Assembly: GCF_003606265.1 (NCBI RefSeq)
Contig: NZ_CP023671.1
Coordinates: 1,860,001-1,924,000 of the forward strand
Direction: 5' to 3'
Source of the DNA: Clostridium septicum
GTDB lineage: Bacteria > Bacillota > Clostridia > Clostridiales > Clostridiaceae
DNA: 64,000 bases
Position 1 is the first letter of the stretch, and the number at the start of each line of letters is the position of its first letter. The position numbers and the translations under genes were made by a program. Below the pieces are notes generated by a model, which saw nothing but the letters and a program-made list of their open reading frames with translations, ran no database searches and was not told where the DNA came from. Positions 34,296 through 43,896 of the stretch are shown here, one piece after another.

Positions 34296-36215
34296 ATGGG
34301 TGATAATTTAGTTTATAAAATATTAAGAAGACATTTAATAGAAGGAAATATAAGAAGTGGAGAATCTATTGGAATAAGAATAGATCAAACTTTAACTCAA
34401 GATTCAACGGGAACAATGGCATATCTTCAGTTAGAAGCCATGGGAATAGATAGAGTTAAAACTAAAAAATCTATTGCATTTATAGATCATAATATGTTAC
34501 AACAAGGATTTGAAAATGCTGATGACCATAAATTTATACAGACAGTGGCATCAAAATATGGAGTTTATTTTTCAAAGCCTGGAAATGGAATATGTCATCA
34601 AGTATTTTTAGAAAGATTTTCAATTCCAGGAGATACGTTAATAGGTTCAGATAGTCATACTCCTACAGCAGGTGGAGTAGGTATGCTTGCAATTGGAGCA
34701 GGTGGATTAGATGTAGCATTGGCAATGGGGGGAGGTACATATTATATAAATACACCAACAGTATGTAAAATTAATTTAATTGGTAAGCTTAATCCTATGG
34801 TTTCAGCTAAGGATATAATTTTAGAAGTATTAAGAAAGCTTACAGTTAAAGGTGGAGTATCAAAAGTATTTGAATATGTAGGTGATGGGGTTAAAACTCT
34901 CTCAGTACCTCAAAGGGCAACTATAACAAATATGGGAGCAGAACTTGGGGCAACCACATCTATTTTTCCAAGTGATGAAAGAACATTAGAGTTTTTTAAA
35001 GCTCAAGATAGAGAAAAGGACTGGTTAGAATTTAAAGCAGATAAAGATGCTATATATGATGAAGAAATAACTATAAATTTATCAGAATTAAAACCATTAG
35101 CAGCCAAACCACATAGCCCAGATAATGTAGAAGCTGTTGAGAGTATTGGAAATATAAAAATAGATCAAGTTGCAATTGGAAGTTGTACTAATTCATCCTA
35201 TGAGGATTTAATGAAGGTGGCAAAGATTTTAAAGGGAAATAAAGTTCATAAAGATGTTAGTTTAGTGATTGCACCAGGTTCAAGACAGGTTATGGAGATG
35301 TTAGCTAGAAATGGTGCTCTAGGTGATATAATAAGTTCAGGAGCACGAATTCTAGAAAATTCTTGTGGTCCTTGTATAGGAATGGGGCAAGCACCAGGTA
35401 CAAATGGTGTTTCTCTTAGAACATTTAACAGAAATTTTTATGGGAGAAGTGGAACATTATCTGCAAAGGTATATTTAGTAAGCCCAGAAACAGCAGCTGT
35501 ATCTGCTATAAATGGGTATTTGACAGATCCAAGAGAAATGGATTTAGACATATTTATTGATATGCCGGATAGCTTTTTAATAGATGATTCAATGATAATA
35601 GAACCAGCAGAATTTGGCTCAAATGTAGAGGTTGTAAGAGGTCCTAATATAAAGGAGTTTCCTATCAACTCTGAGTTAGCTAATAAACTAGAAGGAAAAG
35701 TTATAATAAAGGTTGAAGATAATATAACAACCGATCATATTATGCCATCAAATTCAAAACTTTTACCTTTTAGATCAAATATACCTTATTTATCAGACTT
35801 TTGTTTTAATACAGTAGATAAAGAATTTCCTAATAGAGCAAAAGAAAATAAGGGTGGTTTTATAATAGCAGGAAATAATTACGGTCAAGGATCTAGTAGA
35901 GAGCATGCAGCTTTAGCACCTCTTTATTTAGGAGTAAAAGCTGTAATAGCTAAGTCTTTTGCAAGAATTCATAAAGCGAATTTAATTAATAATGGAATAG
36001 TGCCATTAACATTTGAAAATGAGATTGATTATGATAATTTAATTTTATTAGATAAGCTTATAATAGAAAATATACATTTAGAAATTAAGACAGGAAAAGT
36101 AATTGTAAAGAATATTACAAGGAGATGTGAATTCATAACAGTAGCAGATTTAACTAAAAATGAAATTGAAGTTATATTAGCTGGTGGTAGGTTAAATTAT
36201 GTAAAAAATAAATAA
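34296..36215 (+). CDS. Aconitate hydratase
   Basis: It has 639 residues, the single-chain mitochondrial-like aconitase length. Cluster cysteines are in GSCTNSSYEDL and SCGPCIGMGQAPG. Active-site segments SDSHTPTAGGVGMLAIGAGG, GNNYGQGSSREHAALAP and DHIMPSN are visible, and the swivel domain fills about 490-639. It converts citrate to isocitrate through cis-aconitate in the cytoplasm. Paired with the synthase gene upstream, it gives the first steps of the oxidative route to 2-oxoglutarate. No isocitrate dehydrogenase gene follows, unlike the three-gene cluster of C. acetobutylicum. AAAAGGGGAG precedes the ATG. Confidence 0.93.
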   Translation: MGDNLVYKILRRHLIEGNIRSGESIGIRIDQTLTQDSTGTMAYLQLEAMGIDRVKTKKSIAFIDHNMLQQGFENADDHKFIQTVASKYGVYFSKPGNGICHQVFLERFSIPGDTLIGSDSHTPTAGGVGMLAIGAGGLDVALAMGGGTYYINTPTVCKINLIGKLNPMVSAKDIILEVLRKLTVKGGVSKVFEYVGDGVKTLSVPQRATITNMGAELGATTSIFPSDERTLEFFKAQDREKDWLEFKADKDAIYDEEITINLSELKPLAAKPHSPDNVEAVESIGNIKIDQVAIGSCTNSSYEDLMKVAKILKGNKVHKDVSLVIAPGSRQVMEMLARNGALGDIISSGARILENSCGPCIGMGQAPGTNGVSLRTFNRNFYGRSGTLSAKVYLVSPETAAVSAINGYLTDPREMDLDIFIDMPDSFLIDDSMIIEPAEFGSNVEVVRGPNIKEFPINSELANKLEGKVIIKVEDNITTDHIMPSNSKLLPFRSNIPYLSDFCFNTVDKEFPNRAKENKGGFIIAGNNYGQGSSREHAALAPLYLGVKAVIAKSFARIHKANLINNGIVPLTFENEIDYDNLILLDKLIIENIHLEIKTGKVIVKNITRRCEFITVADLTKNEIEVILAGGRLNYVKNK

Positions 36216-36226
36216 TATTTAAGCCG

Positions 36227-36262
36227 AGCTATATCAAAGCTAAGTTTTGATATAGCTTTTTT
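36227..36262 (+). terminator. Intrinsic terminator of the synthase-aconitase operon
   Basis: A 12-bp stem AGCTATATCAAA/TTTGATATAGCT has a short loop and a T6 tail. Confidence 0.88.
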
Positions 36263-36441
36263 ATATGTACTTATTTAGGAAATTATATCACCTAAAACAA
36301 GCTTCGGAGTGAGTAAATATATAAAAAATCCACGTATTCAAAGTTGTTTTGGTAATTTTTTTATAACTATATAAAGTATACTATATAGATTTTTTATTAT
36401 AAAATATTTATTAAGTAAAGAATTAGGAAGTGAAAAATAAT

Positions 36442-36951
36442 ATGAAAAAAACTATAAGATTATCAGGTATAGCATATGAAAGTTTAGTTAATGGTCCAGG
36501 AATGAGAAGAGTATTTTTTTCTCAAGGATGTAAACATAATTGCAATGGATGTTTCAATCCAGATACACATGATTTCTTTGCTGGAGAAGATAGAGACATG
36601 GATGAATTAATAAAGGATGTTTTAGATAACCCTATACTTAAAGGTGTTACCTTTAGCGGTGGCGACCCTTTTGAAAGAGCAGAAGAATTTGCATATATGG
36701 CAAGGGAATTTAAAAAGCATAATTTAAATATTTGGAGTTATACAGGATATACTTTTGAATACATATTAAGAAATATAGATGAAATTCCTGGATGGAGAGA
36801 TTTATTAGAGTGTATTGATGTTTTAGTAGATGGTAAATTCGAAAAGAATAAGATGCAAGATAATTTAAGGTATAGAGGATCTACTAATCAAAGAATAATA
36901 GATGTTAAAGAAAGTCTTAAGAATGGAGTGGTTAAAATTTTAGATCTGTAA
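36442..36951 (+). CDS. nrdG: Anaerobic ribonucleotide reductase activating protein
   Basis: It encodes 169 residues from the ATG at 36442 (AGGAAG 11 bases upstream); the GTG at 36430 overlaps that site. Radical-SAM cysteines are in CKHNCNGC (CxxxCxxC), followed by TFSGGDPF (GGxP-like) and DVLVDGKFEKN. It reductively cleaves SAM to place the glycyl radical on NrdD. nrdD and nrdG usually adjoin; here the synthase-aconitase pair lies between them. The interval 36263-36441 shows no gene. Confidence 0.95.
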   Translation: MKKTIRLSGIAYESLVNGPGMRRVFFSQGCKHNCNGCFNPDTHDFFAGEDRDMDELIKDVLDNPILKGVTFSGGDPFERAEEFAYMAREFKKHNLNIWSYTGYTFEYILRNIDEIPGWRDLLECIDVLVDGKFEKNKMQDNLRYRGSTNQRIIDVKESLKNGVVKILDL

Positions 36952-37002
36952 CTATTTATTGAATAGTTGAAGTGTATAATGATATAATAGTTAAAAACTA
37001 AA

Positions 37003-37082
37003 TATATATTTCGTATATGCTTGAAAATATGGTTCAAGTGTCTCTACTAGGAAACCGTAAAAATCCTAACTACGAATATATG
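37003..37082 (+). ncRNA. Guanine (purine) riboswitch of xpt
   Basis: The P1 arms TTCGTA/TACGAA enclose the three-way junction with GCTTGAAAATATGGTTCAAGT (P2) and TCTCTACTAGGAAACCGTAAA-ATCCTA (P3). The J3-1 segment reads AACTAC, so the base-pairing position is C, which marks guanine or hypoxanthine specificity. ATATATGA at the end of P1 can pair with TCATATAT near 37118, giving an off-state hairpin before a T-rich stretch. Confidence 0.93.
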
Positions 37083-37187
37083 AGTGATGATTTTATAGTG
37101 CTTATAAAACTGAACATTCATATATTTATTTTGTGTACAAAATTTTGGTAGAGAAGAAATAAATAAATGGATTATAGGAAGGTAATT

Positions 37188-37760
37188 ATGGAAGCATTAA
37201 AGAAGAAAATATTAGAAGAAGGAAAAATAAGAGAAGGAAATATACTTAAGGTAGATTGTTTTTTGAATCATCAAATGGATATTAAGTTTTTTAATGAAAT
37301 TGGAAAAGAGTTTAAGAATAGATTTAAAGATCAAAAAATAGATAAAATACTTACAATAGAAGCGTCAGGAATAGGGATTGCAGCTATAGTTTCACAATAT
37401 TTTGATTATGCACCTGTGGTATTTGCAAAAAAGACAGAAAGTTTAAACTTAGATAAGGAAGTATATGAATCAGAAGTACATTCTTTCACTAAAAAGAAAA
37501 CTTACAAGGTTAGGGTAGGTAAAGAATTTATAAATAAAGATGAAAATATATTAATAATAGATGATTTTTTGGCACAGGGTTGTGCAACTAAAGGAATGAT
37601 AGATATAGTAAAACAAGCAGATGCTAATATTGTTGGAGCAGGTATAGTTATAGAAAAGGGATTTCAAGAAGGAAGAAAAGTTTTAGAAGAAATGGGTATT
37701 AGAGTTGAGTCATTAGCTATAATAGATAGATTTGAAAATAACACATTAATATTTAAGTAA
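37188..37760 (+). CDS. xpt: Xanthine phosphoribosyltransferase
   Basis: It encodes 190 residues from the ATG at 37188, chosen because AGGAAGG lies just upstream and the protein then starts [12 protein letters not shown] like B. subtilis Xpt; an earlier in-frame ATG is at 37167. PRTase motifs: FLNHQMD (flap region), [13 protein letters not shown] and the PRPP motif [16 protein letters not shown]. It salvages xanthine to XMP using PRPP. The guanine riboswitch upstream matches the xpt-pbuX precedent, but no pbuX permease follows here. It ends at the hairpin 37784-37822. Confidence 0.94.
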   Translation: MEALKKKILEEGKIREGNILKVDCFLNHQMDIKFFNEIGKEFKNRFKDQKIDKILTIEASGIGIAAIVSQYFDYAPVVFAKKTESLNLDKEVYESEVHSFTKKKTYKVRVGKEFINKDENILIIDDFLAQGCATKGMIDIVKQADANIVGAGIVIEKGFQEGRKVLEEMGIRVESLAIIDRFENNTLIFK

Positions 37761-37783
37761 TACATATTAATTATATGGATAAC

Positions 37784-37822
37784 AAAGGCAAATTATATTA
37801 AAAAATAATTTGCCTTTTTTTT
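37784..37822 (+). terminator. Intrinsic terminator of xpt
   Basis: GGCAAATTAT/ATAATTTGCC is a 10-bp stem with T8 behind it. Confidence 0.9.
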
Positions 37823-37831
37823 ATAAAATAA

Positions 37832-37892
37832 AAAAGCGCCGAAGCGCTTTAAATAAATGGGGGATGGGACCTGTAATAAACAGGTTTTTTGT
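37832..37892 (+). other. Two further terminator-like hairpins before pepA
   Basis: AAAGCGC-CGAA-GCGCTTT-like hairpin (37832-37850) and ACCTGT-AATAA-ACAGGT with T6 (37869-37891) follow the xpt terminator in series. They may be back-up terminators or part of an uncharacterised leader for pepA. The rest of the gap to 38045 is AT-rich, and AAAGGAG lies before pepA. Confidence 0.5.
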
Positions 37893-38045
37893 ATCTACAT
37901 TTTTAGTATGGACAGTATACTGATTATATATACATAAAATAATAAAAAATTTTTATTAATAATAATTATGATTATATAATAAGTTATGATATATTGATTT
38001 TAGGAGAAAATATGTCTTAGAGACAATAATGAAAGGAGTTTTTTT

Positions 38046-39524
38046 ATGAATATAGGGTTTAAGAATATGACATGTTCACAAGTTGATGCGTTAGTAATTT
38101 ATTTGCTAGAAAATAAATTAAAAACACCAAATGAAGCTCTTAATAAATCTATAAGTTTATTAGAGGAAAGGGAATTATTCTTAGGTAAGCAAGGAGATGT
38201 TTATACTTTTACTAGAGATATTAATTCTAATATTCAAACAGTAATTTTAATTGGATTAGGAAAAGAGGAAAACTTACATTTAGAAGTTTTAAGAAAGGCT
38301 GTAGGGAAAAGTATAAAAAAATGTAGAGAGTTAAGGCTTTCTAATATATTTTTAAGATTACCTGATACAAATAAATTATTACCAGAAGAAATGGCAAAAG
38401 CATTTACATATGCAGCTAAATTAGCTGACTATACTTTTGATAATTATAAAACCTCAAAGAAAGATAAAAAAGATATTAATGTTTCAATTGGAATCCATGA
38501 TGTGGAATCATTAGATAAAGAAGCGATAGTTTCATCAATTGAAGAGGGAAATGATATAGCAAATGCTGTTATTACAGCTAGAGATTTAGTAAATGAACCA
38601 TCTAATATTATTTATCCAGAAACTTTAGCTGAAGAAGCTATTAAAATTGGAGTTAATAATGGTTTTGAGGTTGAAGTTTATGACTTAGATAAGATAAAAG
38701 AACTAGGTATGGAAGCCTTCTATAATGTAGCAAAGGCATCAGTAAATGAACCTAAATTTATTATTATGAGATATTTTGGAGATGAAGAAAATAAAGAAAA
38801 TATATTAGGTTTAGTAGGGAAAGGATTAACTTATGATTCAGGTGGATATTCTATAAAGCCTACAGGTAGTATGATGGATATGAAATCTGATATGGGCGGA
38901 GCAGCTGCTGTAATTGGAGCCATGGCTGTAATTGCTAAAAGAAAATTAAAGTCAAATGTTATAGCTGTAGTTGCTGCCTGTGAAAATTTAATATCAGGAA
39001 ATGGATATAAACCTGGAGAAATTATAGGATCAATGGCAGGAAAGACTATAGAAGTAGTTAACACTGATGCTGAGGGAAGATTAACTTTAGTAGATGCTGT
39101 TCATTATGTAATAGAAAAAGAAAATGCTAAAGAAATTATAGATGTTGCTACATTAACAGGTGCAGCATTACATGCATTAGGAGAAACAACAACGGCAGTA
39201 GTAACTAATAGTAATGATTTTTATAAAGAACTTAAAGATGTATCAGAATATACAGGTGAAAAAGTATGGCAGTTGCCAGCTTTTGATGAATATAGAAAGC
39301 TTATAAAATCTGATATTGCTGATTTGAAAAATAGTGGTGGTAGACTTGCAGGAACTATAACAGCAGGATTATTTATAGAAGCTTTTGTTCAAAATAAACC
39401 TTGGTTACACTTAGACATAGCAGGAACAGCGTGGGCATCATCAGTAAGTGATTATAGTATAAAAGGTGGAACAGGTGTACCTGTAAGCACACTATACGAA
39501 TTGGTAAAAAGAAGGAAAAGATAA
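38046..39524 (+). CDS. pepA: Leucyl aminopeptidase (M17, PepA)
   Basis: It has 492 residues. A variable N-terminal domain (about 1-165) precedes the catalytic M17 domain. Metal and active-site residues are visible: VGKGLTYDSGGYSIKP (Lys, Asp), MKSDMGGAAAV (Asp) and the family signature NTDAEGRLTLVDAV with catalytic Arg. It removes N-terminal amino acids from peptides as a cytoplasmic hexamer. GAAAGGAG precedes the ATG. It is monocistronic. PepA proteins of other bacteria may also bind DNA, but nothing here shows this. Confidence 0.94.
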   Translation: MNIGFKNMTCSQVDALVIYLLENKLKTPNEALNKSISLLEERELFLGKQGDVYTFTRDINSNIQTVILIGLGKEENLHLEVLRKAVGKSIKKCRELRLSNIFLRLPDTNKLLPEEMAKAFTYAAKLADYTFDNYKTSKKDKKDINVSIGIHDVESLDKEAIVSSIEEGNDIANAVITARDLVNEPSNIIYPETLAEEAIKIGVNNGFEVEVYDLDKIKELGMEAFYNVAKASVNEPKFIIMRYFGDEENKENILGLVGKGLTYDSGGYSIKPTGSMMDMKSDMGGAAAVIGAMAVIAKRKLKSNVIAVVAACENLISGNGYKPGEIIGSMAGKTIEVVNTDAEGRLTLVDAVHYVIEKENAKEIIDVATLTGAALHALGETTTAVVTNSNDFYKELKDVSEYTGEKVWQLPAFDEYRKLIKSDIADLKNSGGRLAGTITAGLFIEAFVQNKPWLHLDIAGTAWASSVSDYSIKGGTGVPVSTLYELVKRRKR

Positions 39525-39630
39525 TAGAGCATGATTGTACTATTTTTAGACAATTAGAGTATATTAAAATTTACTTATAAACATATGTAAATTAGTAGTT
39601 ATATTAAAAGTATTTTTTATTGTAATTATG

Positions 39631-39668
39631 AAAACACAACATTTCATGTAGAAAAGTTGTGTTTTTAT
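39631..39668. terminator. Bidirectional terminator between pepA and the AraC gene
   Basis: AAAACACAAC/GTTGTGTTTT forms a 10-bp perfect stem with A and T runs on the two sides, between convergent genes. Confidence 0.88.
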
Positions 39669-39669
39669 T

Positions 39670-40674
39670 TTAATTTTTAAGTTTTCTAAAAGCAAGTGGA
39701 GTTTTTCCGTGAACTTTTTTAAACATCTTTACGAAGTTCCCACTATAATTATAGCCAACTGCTTTGGCTATTTCATTAATACTTAAATCTGTAGTAGATA
39801 ATAGGTTTTGTGCCATTGTCATCCTAATAGAATTAGTATATTCACTAATAGACATATGATATTTTGCCGAAAAACCAGCTTTTAATTTTTGTTCGTTTAG
39901 GAATACCATTTTACTTAAATTTTTAATAGTTGGTGGATTACAGGCTTCTTTTGTTAAGATATCATAAGCTTTTTGTATTGCATTGGCATCTGATGCAGTT
40001 AAAGTAATAAATCTATTTTTTCCTATTTTAATATTACCATAATTTAATTGATTAGAAAAAGCATTCTCGCATGAGGAGTATACTTCATTTGAAAGTAAGG
40101 CTATAGACTCTAAAATCTTACTTTCTAGATATATAGAAGTTAGGCGATTAGCCTCAGAAAGGCTTCTGAGATTTTGGATTATAGAAGCTATTTCAAGAGG
40201 CAAATAGAGATATGTATAATTTTTTACAAAACTATCAAGATCTATAGTGTTTGAAAAGTTTGGTTTTATTACTTCATCAAAGTATTTTTTATAAATGGTT
40301 ATTTCTGCTCCATGAAAGTGTTGACCTTTCTTCCAAGCTTGCTTACCTTTTATTTCTTTTTCAACTACAAAAAATGAAGATGGACTAAAAGAAGAAACAG
40401 GATTATTTTCTATTTTAAATGTAGTTTCACCAATATATACAGTTCCAAAACGCATTAACTCTTCTTTATGCTCAAATGAAAGAGTAAAGTTTGACGATAT
40501 TGAATAGTCACCAATTCCAAAGTCATAATATCCATCTCTACTATATTTAATAAAATATCCAAGATCAGAATTATCTTTATTTTTGTATATGGTGTAATTT
40601 TCCTTAGGATACGCTTTGAAAGTCATTTTGTTTAAAACTTTACTTTGAAACTCTTTTGTTGTTTTAGAAACCAT
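39670..40674 (-). CDS. AraC-family transcriptional regulator
   Basis: It has 334 residues. The C-terminal ~100 residues are two helix-turn-helix units of the AraC/XylS type (NLSKMVFLNEQKLKAGFSAKYHMSISEYTNSIRM ... INEIAKAVGYNYSGNFVKMFKKVHGKTPLAFRK). The N-terminal ~220 residues are a ligand or effector domain without a named match. It is divergent from the siderophore operon at 40958 with a 283-base shared interval. AraC proteins beside siderophore uptake genes (e.g. YbtA, Btr) often sense the siderophore and activate the operon, so the same is inferred here. AAAGGAGG precedes the ATG. Confidence 0.9.
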   Translation of the reverse strand: MVSKTTKEFQSKVLNKMTFKAYPKENYTIYKNKDNSDLGYFIKYSRDGYYDFGIGDYSISSNFTLSFEHKEELMRFGTVYIGETTFKIENNPVSSFSPSSFFVVEKEIKGKQAWKKGQHFHGAEITIYKKYFDEVIKPNFSNTIDLDSFVKNYTYLYLPLEIASIIQNLRSLSEANRLTSIYLESKILESIALLSNEVYSSCENAFSNQLNYGNIKIGKNRFITLTASDANAIQKAYDILTKEACNPPTIKNLSKMVFLNEQKLKAGFSAKYHMSISEYTNSIRMTMAQNLLSTTDLSINEIAKAVGYNYSGNFVKMFKKVHGKTPLAFRKLKN

Positions 40675-40877
40675 AGTTTATACCTCCTTTTCATTATATT
40701 TATTAGTATTAGACTTCAAATTGAGAAGTTTAGGTATTTGCTGTAGTAAGTAGTATTAAAGTTTTAAATAAATTTATTTATTTAACTTTGTGCATACTAT
40801 TTTTAAAATAATATTTATTATAACCAAAATTGTTATAATAGATGATAAAATTATTAAATTAAGTGCAAATATTGAAA

Positions 40878-40892
40878 TGATAATGAATATCA
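40878..40892. promoter_or_regulatory. Candidate Fur box
   Basis: TGATAAT-G-AATATCA matches the 7-1-7 Fur consensus TGATAATNATTATCA at 14 of 15 positions counting the free centre. It lies 66 bases before the substrate-binding protein gene, in the interval shared with the AraC gene. Confidence 0.7.
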
Positions 40893-40957
40893 CATACAAT
40901 TACAAAAGATAAAATGGTAAATACAAATTAGTACTAAAGAACATATGGAGGTATATT

Positions 40958-41911
40958 ATGAAAATAAAGTTATTGAAAACATTAGTAGTTTCTTGTATGG
41001 CTGCTATGGTACTTGTTGGCTGTGGAGGTAAAGGAAATTCAGAAAATGATAAAGTAGCAGGAGATACTATAACAGTTACAGATGTAAGAGGTGAAGTTGA
41101 AATACCGGTGAATCCTAAAAGGATAGTAGATTTAAGTGGTAATAGTGATATTTTATCAATTTTAGGATATAAGGTTATAGGAACAGCAAATAGTGATGCT
41201 TATGATTATACTAAATTTCCTTCATACTTAGAAGAAACATTAAAAGGAGCAGAAATTTTAGGTTATAGTATGCAAGATACTATGGATGTAGAAGCAATTA
41301 TGAACTTATCACCGGACTTAATAGTTATATCAACAGTTCAAGAAAAGATGTATGATCAGTTAAGTGAAATTGCTCCAACGGTTATGATTCAATTAGAGGC
41401 TTTAAACTGGAAAGATGATATTAGGGCATTTGCAAAAGTTTTTAATAAAGAAGATGAAGCAAATAAGTGGTTAGAAAATTATGAAGCAAAAGCTAAAGAG
41501 GCTGGGGATAAGATTAAAGAAGAATATAGTGATAATGCTACATATCTTTCATTCTTAGCAAGTGGTGGACAATTTTTTGTATTTGATGGTGCTGGTTTTG
41601 GTAGCGTTTTGTATGAAGATATGGGTCTTGCTAAGCCAGAGGGTATGCCAAAGCAAAATGATATAAGCCTTCCAGTTGTAACTTATGAGGGATTAGCATC
41701 AATAAAGGCTGATTACATATTCTTAATAGCAACAAAAGAAGATTTAGAGCAACTTGAAAATAATGCGATTTGGAATAGCTTACCTGCAGTTAAAAACGGT
41801 AATGTCGTAATATTAGACTCATCACCATACTTCAATCAAGGATATAGCTCAATAGGAAGAGAGTTATTAGTAGATAAAATAGGTGAAATGTTAAATGAAA
41901 CAAAGCAATAA
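40958..41911 (+). CDS. Iron-siderophore ABC transporter, substrate-binding lipoprotein
   Basis: It has 317 residues. The lipobox LVGC puts the lipid-anchored Cys at about 22. The mature part is a class III periplasmic-binding fold with two lobes joined by a helix: GEVEIPVNPKRIVDLSG, SPDLIVISTVQEK, DDIRAFAKVFNKEDEANKW and IKADYIFLIA. It captures ferric siderophore or heme-type complexes outside the cell for the FecCD permeases encoded next. TATGGAGG stands before the ATG. It is the first gene of a five-gene operon with overlapping ends and a Fur box upstream. Confidence 0.93.
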   Translation: MKIKLLKTLVVSCMAAMVLVGCGGKGNSENDKVAGDTITVTDVRGEVEIPVNPKRIVDLSGNSDILSILGYKVIGTANSDAYDYTKFPSYLEETLKGAEILGYSMQDTMDVEAIMNLSPDLIVISTVQEKMYDQLSEIAPTVMIQLEALNWKDDIRAFAKVFNKEDEANKWLENYEAKAKEAGDKIKEEYSDNATYLSFLASGGQFFVFDGAGFGSVLYEDMGLAKPEGMPKQNDISLPVVTYEGLASIKADYIFLIATKEDLEQLENNAIWNSLPAVKNGNVVILDSSPYFNQGYSSIGRELLVDKIGEMLNETKQ

Positions 41912-42887
41912 GCATACAATAATATTTATAATTTGTAGTTTGTTACTTTTAATAGGAGGGCTGGTTCTAGCAATAAGGCTAGGATCCGTCCATCTTACTT
42001 TTACGGACATTTGGGATAGCATATTTAACTATAGTGAAAATTTACAACTTATGTTAATTAGGGATGTTCGTATTCCAAGGGCCCTTTCTGTATTATTAAC
42101 GGGAGGGATTTTAGGAGTAACAGGTGCTATGATTCAAGGCATTACAAGAAACCCAATAGCTGAACCTTCTATATTAGGTATTAGCCAAGGTGCGACTCTA
42201 GTAATAGCTACTTTTTATGCAACAGGAATTGCAATAAATACTAAAAATGTGATGATAGCTTCTTTTATAGGAGCTTTAATAACCGGAATTATGGTATTGG
42301 GTTTTATATCTAAAAGAGCTAATAATAACTCTATTGCAAAAATACTTTTAGCAGGAACTGCTATGAGTACATTTTTTATTTCATTAACTACAGTAATAGG
42401 ATTATTATCAAATCAATCTCAAATGATAGGTTTTTGGGTAGCTGGTGGATTTAGAAATGCAAGCTGGTCAGACTTTAAATTAGTATTTATAGTAGGAATT
42501 ATAGGACTTATTATAGCAGTTTTTTTATCACCTAAGATAAATATATTAAATCTTGGAGATGATGTTGCAATTGGACTTGGAGAAAACCCAGAAAAAATAA
42601 GGTTTACGACCCTTATGATTATGATACCAATGTGCGCAGCAGCAGTAGCTGTAGGAAAAAATATAGCCTTTGTTGGTCTTATAGTTCCTCAAATAATTAG
42701 AAAAATATTAGGAGAAGATTATAGAAAAAATATACCATGTGCTTTTTTGCTTGGGGCAGTTCTTTTAACTTATGCAGATATTGCAGCAAGAATGTTTTTT
42801 GCTCCTTATGAAACTCCAATTGGAGTATTTACAGCATTAATAGGAATACCATTTTTCATATCAGTTGCTAGAAAGGAGAGAGGCTAA
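41895..42887 (+). CDS. Iron-siderophore ABC transporter permease (FecCD family), first subunit
   Basis: It has 330 residues and about nine or ten hydrophobic spans. FecCD landmarks are seen: RDVRIPRALSVLLTGGILGVTGAMIQGITRNPIAEPSILGISQGA and IAFVGLIVPQIIRKILGEDYR near the coupling helices. It starts inside the end of the binding-protein gene (17-base overlap) with AGGTGA upstream, and its stop overlaps the start of the second permease by 1 base, so translation is coupled. With its partner it forms the import channel. Confidence 0.93.
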   Translation: MKQSNKHTIIFIICSLLLLIGGLVLAIRLGSVHLTFTDIWDSIFNYSENLQLMLIRDVRIPRALSVLLTGGILGVTGAMIQGITRNPIAEPSILGISQGATLVIATFYATGIAINTKNVMIASFIGALITGIMVLGFISKRANNNSIAKILLAGTAMSTFFISLTTVIGLLSNQSQMIGFWVAGGFRNASWSDFKLVFIVGIIGLIIAVFLSPKINILNLGDDVAIGLGENPEKIRFTTLMIMIPMCAAAVAVGKNIAFVGLIVPQIIRKILGEDYRKNIPCAFLLGAVLLTYADIAARMFFAPYETPIGVFTALIGIPFFISVARKERG

Positions 42888-43894
42888 TGAAGAAAAAAAG
42901 ATTTAAAATAGTTTTATTAATTTTAATAGCTTTGTTACTTATATCCTTTGTAGTTACACTGTGTTGGGGGACTTATAATGTTTCTCCTTTAGAGGTTATA
43001 AAAACACTTTTAGGAAATGGAAGTAAGCTTCAAAATACAGCAGTATTAAATATTAGATTGCCAAGACTTTTGGTTGGATCTTTTGTAGCAATTTGTTTAT
43101 CAACAGCAGGGGCAATTCTTCAAACTGTAACTAAAAATGATTTAGCAGATACAGGGATAATAGGTATAAATGCTGGGGCAGCAGTAGCAGCAATAATATT
43201 TATTACTTATCAAACTGCAAATTATTATAGTCAGCTGGGACAATTCTCAATTTTTGTATTGCCGTTTATGGCTATAGTAGGGGCGGGAATTACTTCTTTC
43301 ATTATATATATGTTATCTAGTAGAAATGGTCTAAGACCTAAAAGACTTCTATTAATAGGAATTGGATTAAATGCAGGACTTAATGCCTTTATAACGTTTT
43401 TCACTTTTAGAGGTGGTGTTGGAGATTATAATAGAGTATTAGTTTGGACATCAGGAAGCCTTTGGGGATCTGGATGGAGTTATGCAAAGGTAATTATTCC
43501 TATAACAGTGGTGATGTTTATATTAGTTTTATTGAATCATAAAAAGTTAGATGTTTTAAATCTTTCAGATGAGCTTGCTATATCTTTGGGATTAAACTTA
43601 GAAAAAGAAAGAAAGAAGTTTTTGAAATATGCAGTTATATTAGCAGGAACAGCTACAGCCTTTGCAGGAAATATTGGGTTTTTAGGGCTTATATCTCCTC
43701 ATATTGCCAAAAAATTAGTTGGACCTTATCATAAAAATTTTATTATAATATCAGCAATAATAAGTGTTATAATAATTCTTTTTGCAGATGCGGTTTCAAG
43801 AAATTTATTTTCTCCAATTGAAATTCCTGTTGGAATAACAGTATCAATATTTGGAGTACCATATTTTATTTATTTAATGATAAAGGAGAAATAA
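42887..43894 (+). CDS. Iron-siderophore ABC transporter permease (FecCD family), second subunit
   Basis: It has 335 residues, with the same topology as its neighbour: NIRLPRLLVGSFVAICLSTAGAILQTVTKNDLADTGIIGINAGA and IGFLGLISPHIAKKLVGPYHKN. GAGAGG lies before the ATG, inside the upstream gene. Two different FecCD subunits indicate a heterodimeric channel of the FhuB/FeuBC type. Confidence 0.93.
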   Translation: MKKKRFKIVLLILIALLLISFVVTLCWGTYNVSPLEVIKTLLGNGSKLQNTAVLNIRLPRLLVGSFVAICLSTAGAILQTVTKNDLADTGIIGINAGAAVAAIIFITYQTANYYSQLGQFSIFVLPFMAIVGAGITSFIIYMLSSRNGLRPKRLLLIGIGLNAGLNAFITFFTFRGGVGDYNRVLVWTSGSLWGSGWSYAKVIIPITVVMFILVLLNHKKLDVLNLSDELAISLGLNLEKERKKFLKYAVILAGTATAFAGNIGFLGLISPHIAKKLVGPYHKNFIIISAIISVIIILFADAVSRNLFSPIEIPVGITVSIFGVPYFIYLMIKEK

Positions 43895-43896
43895 TT

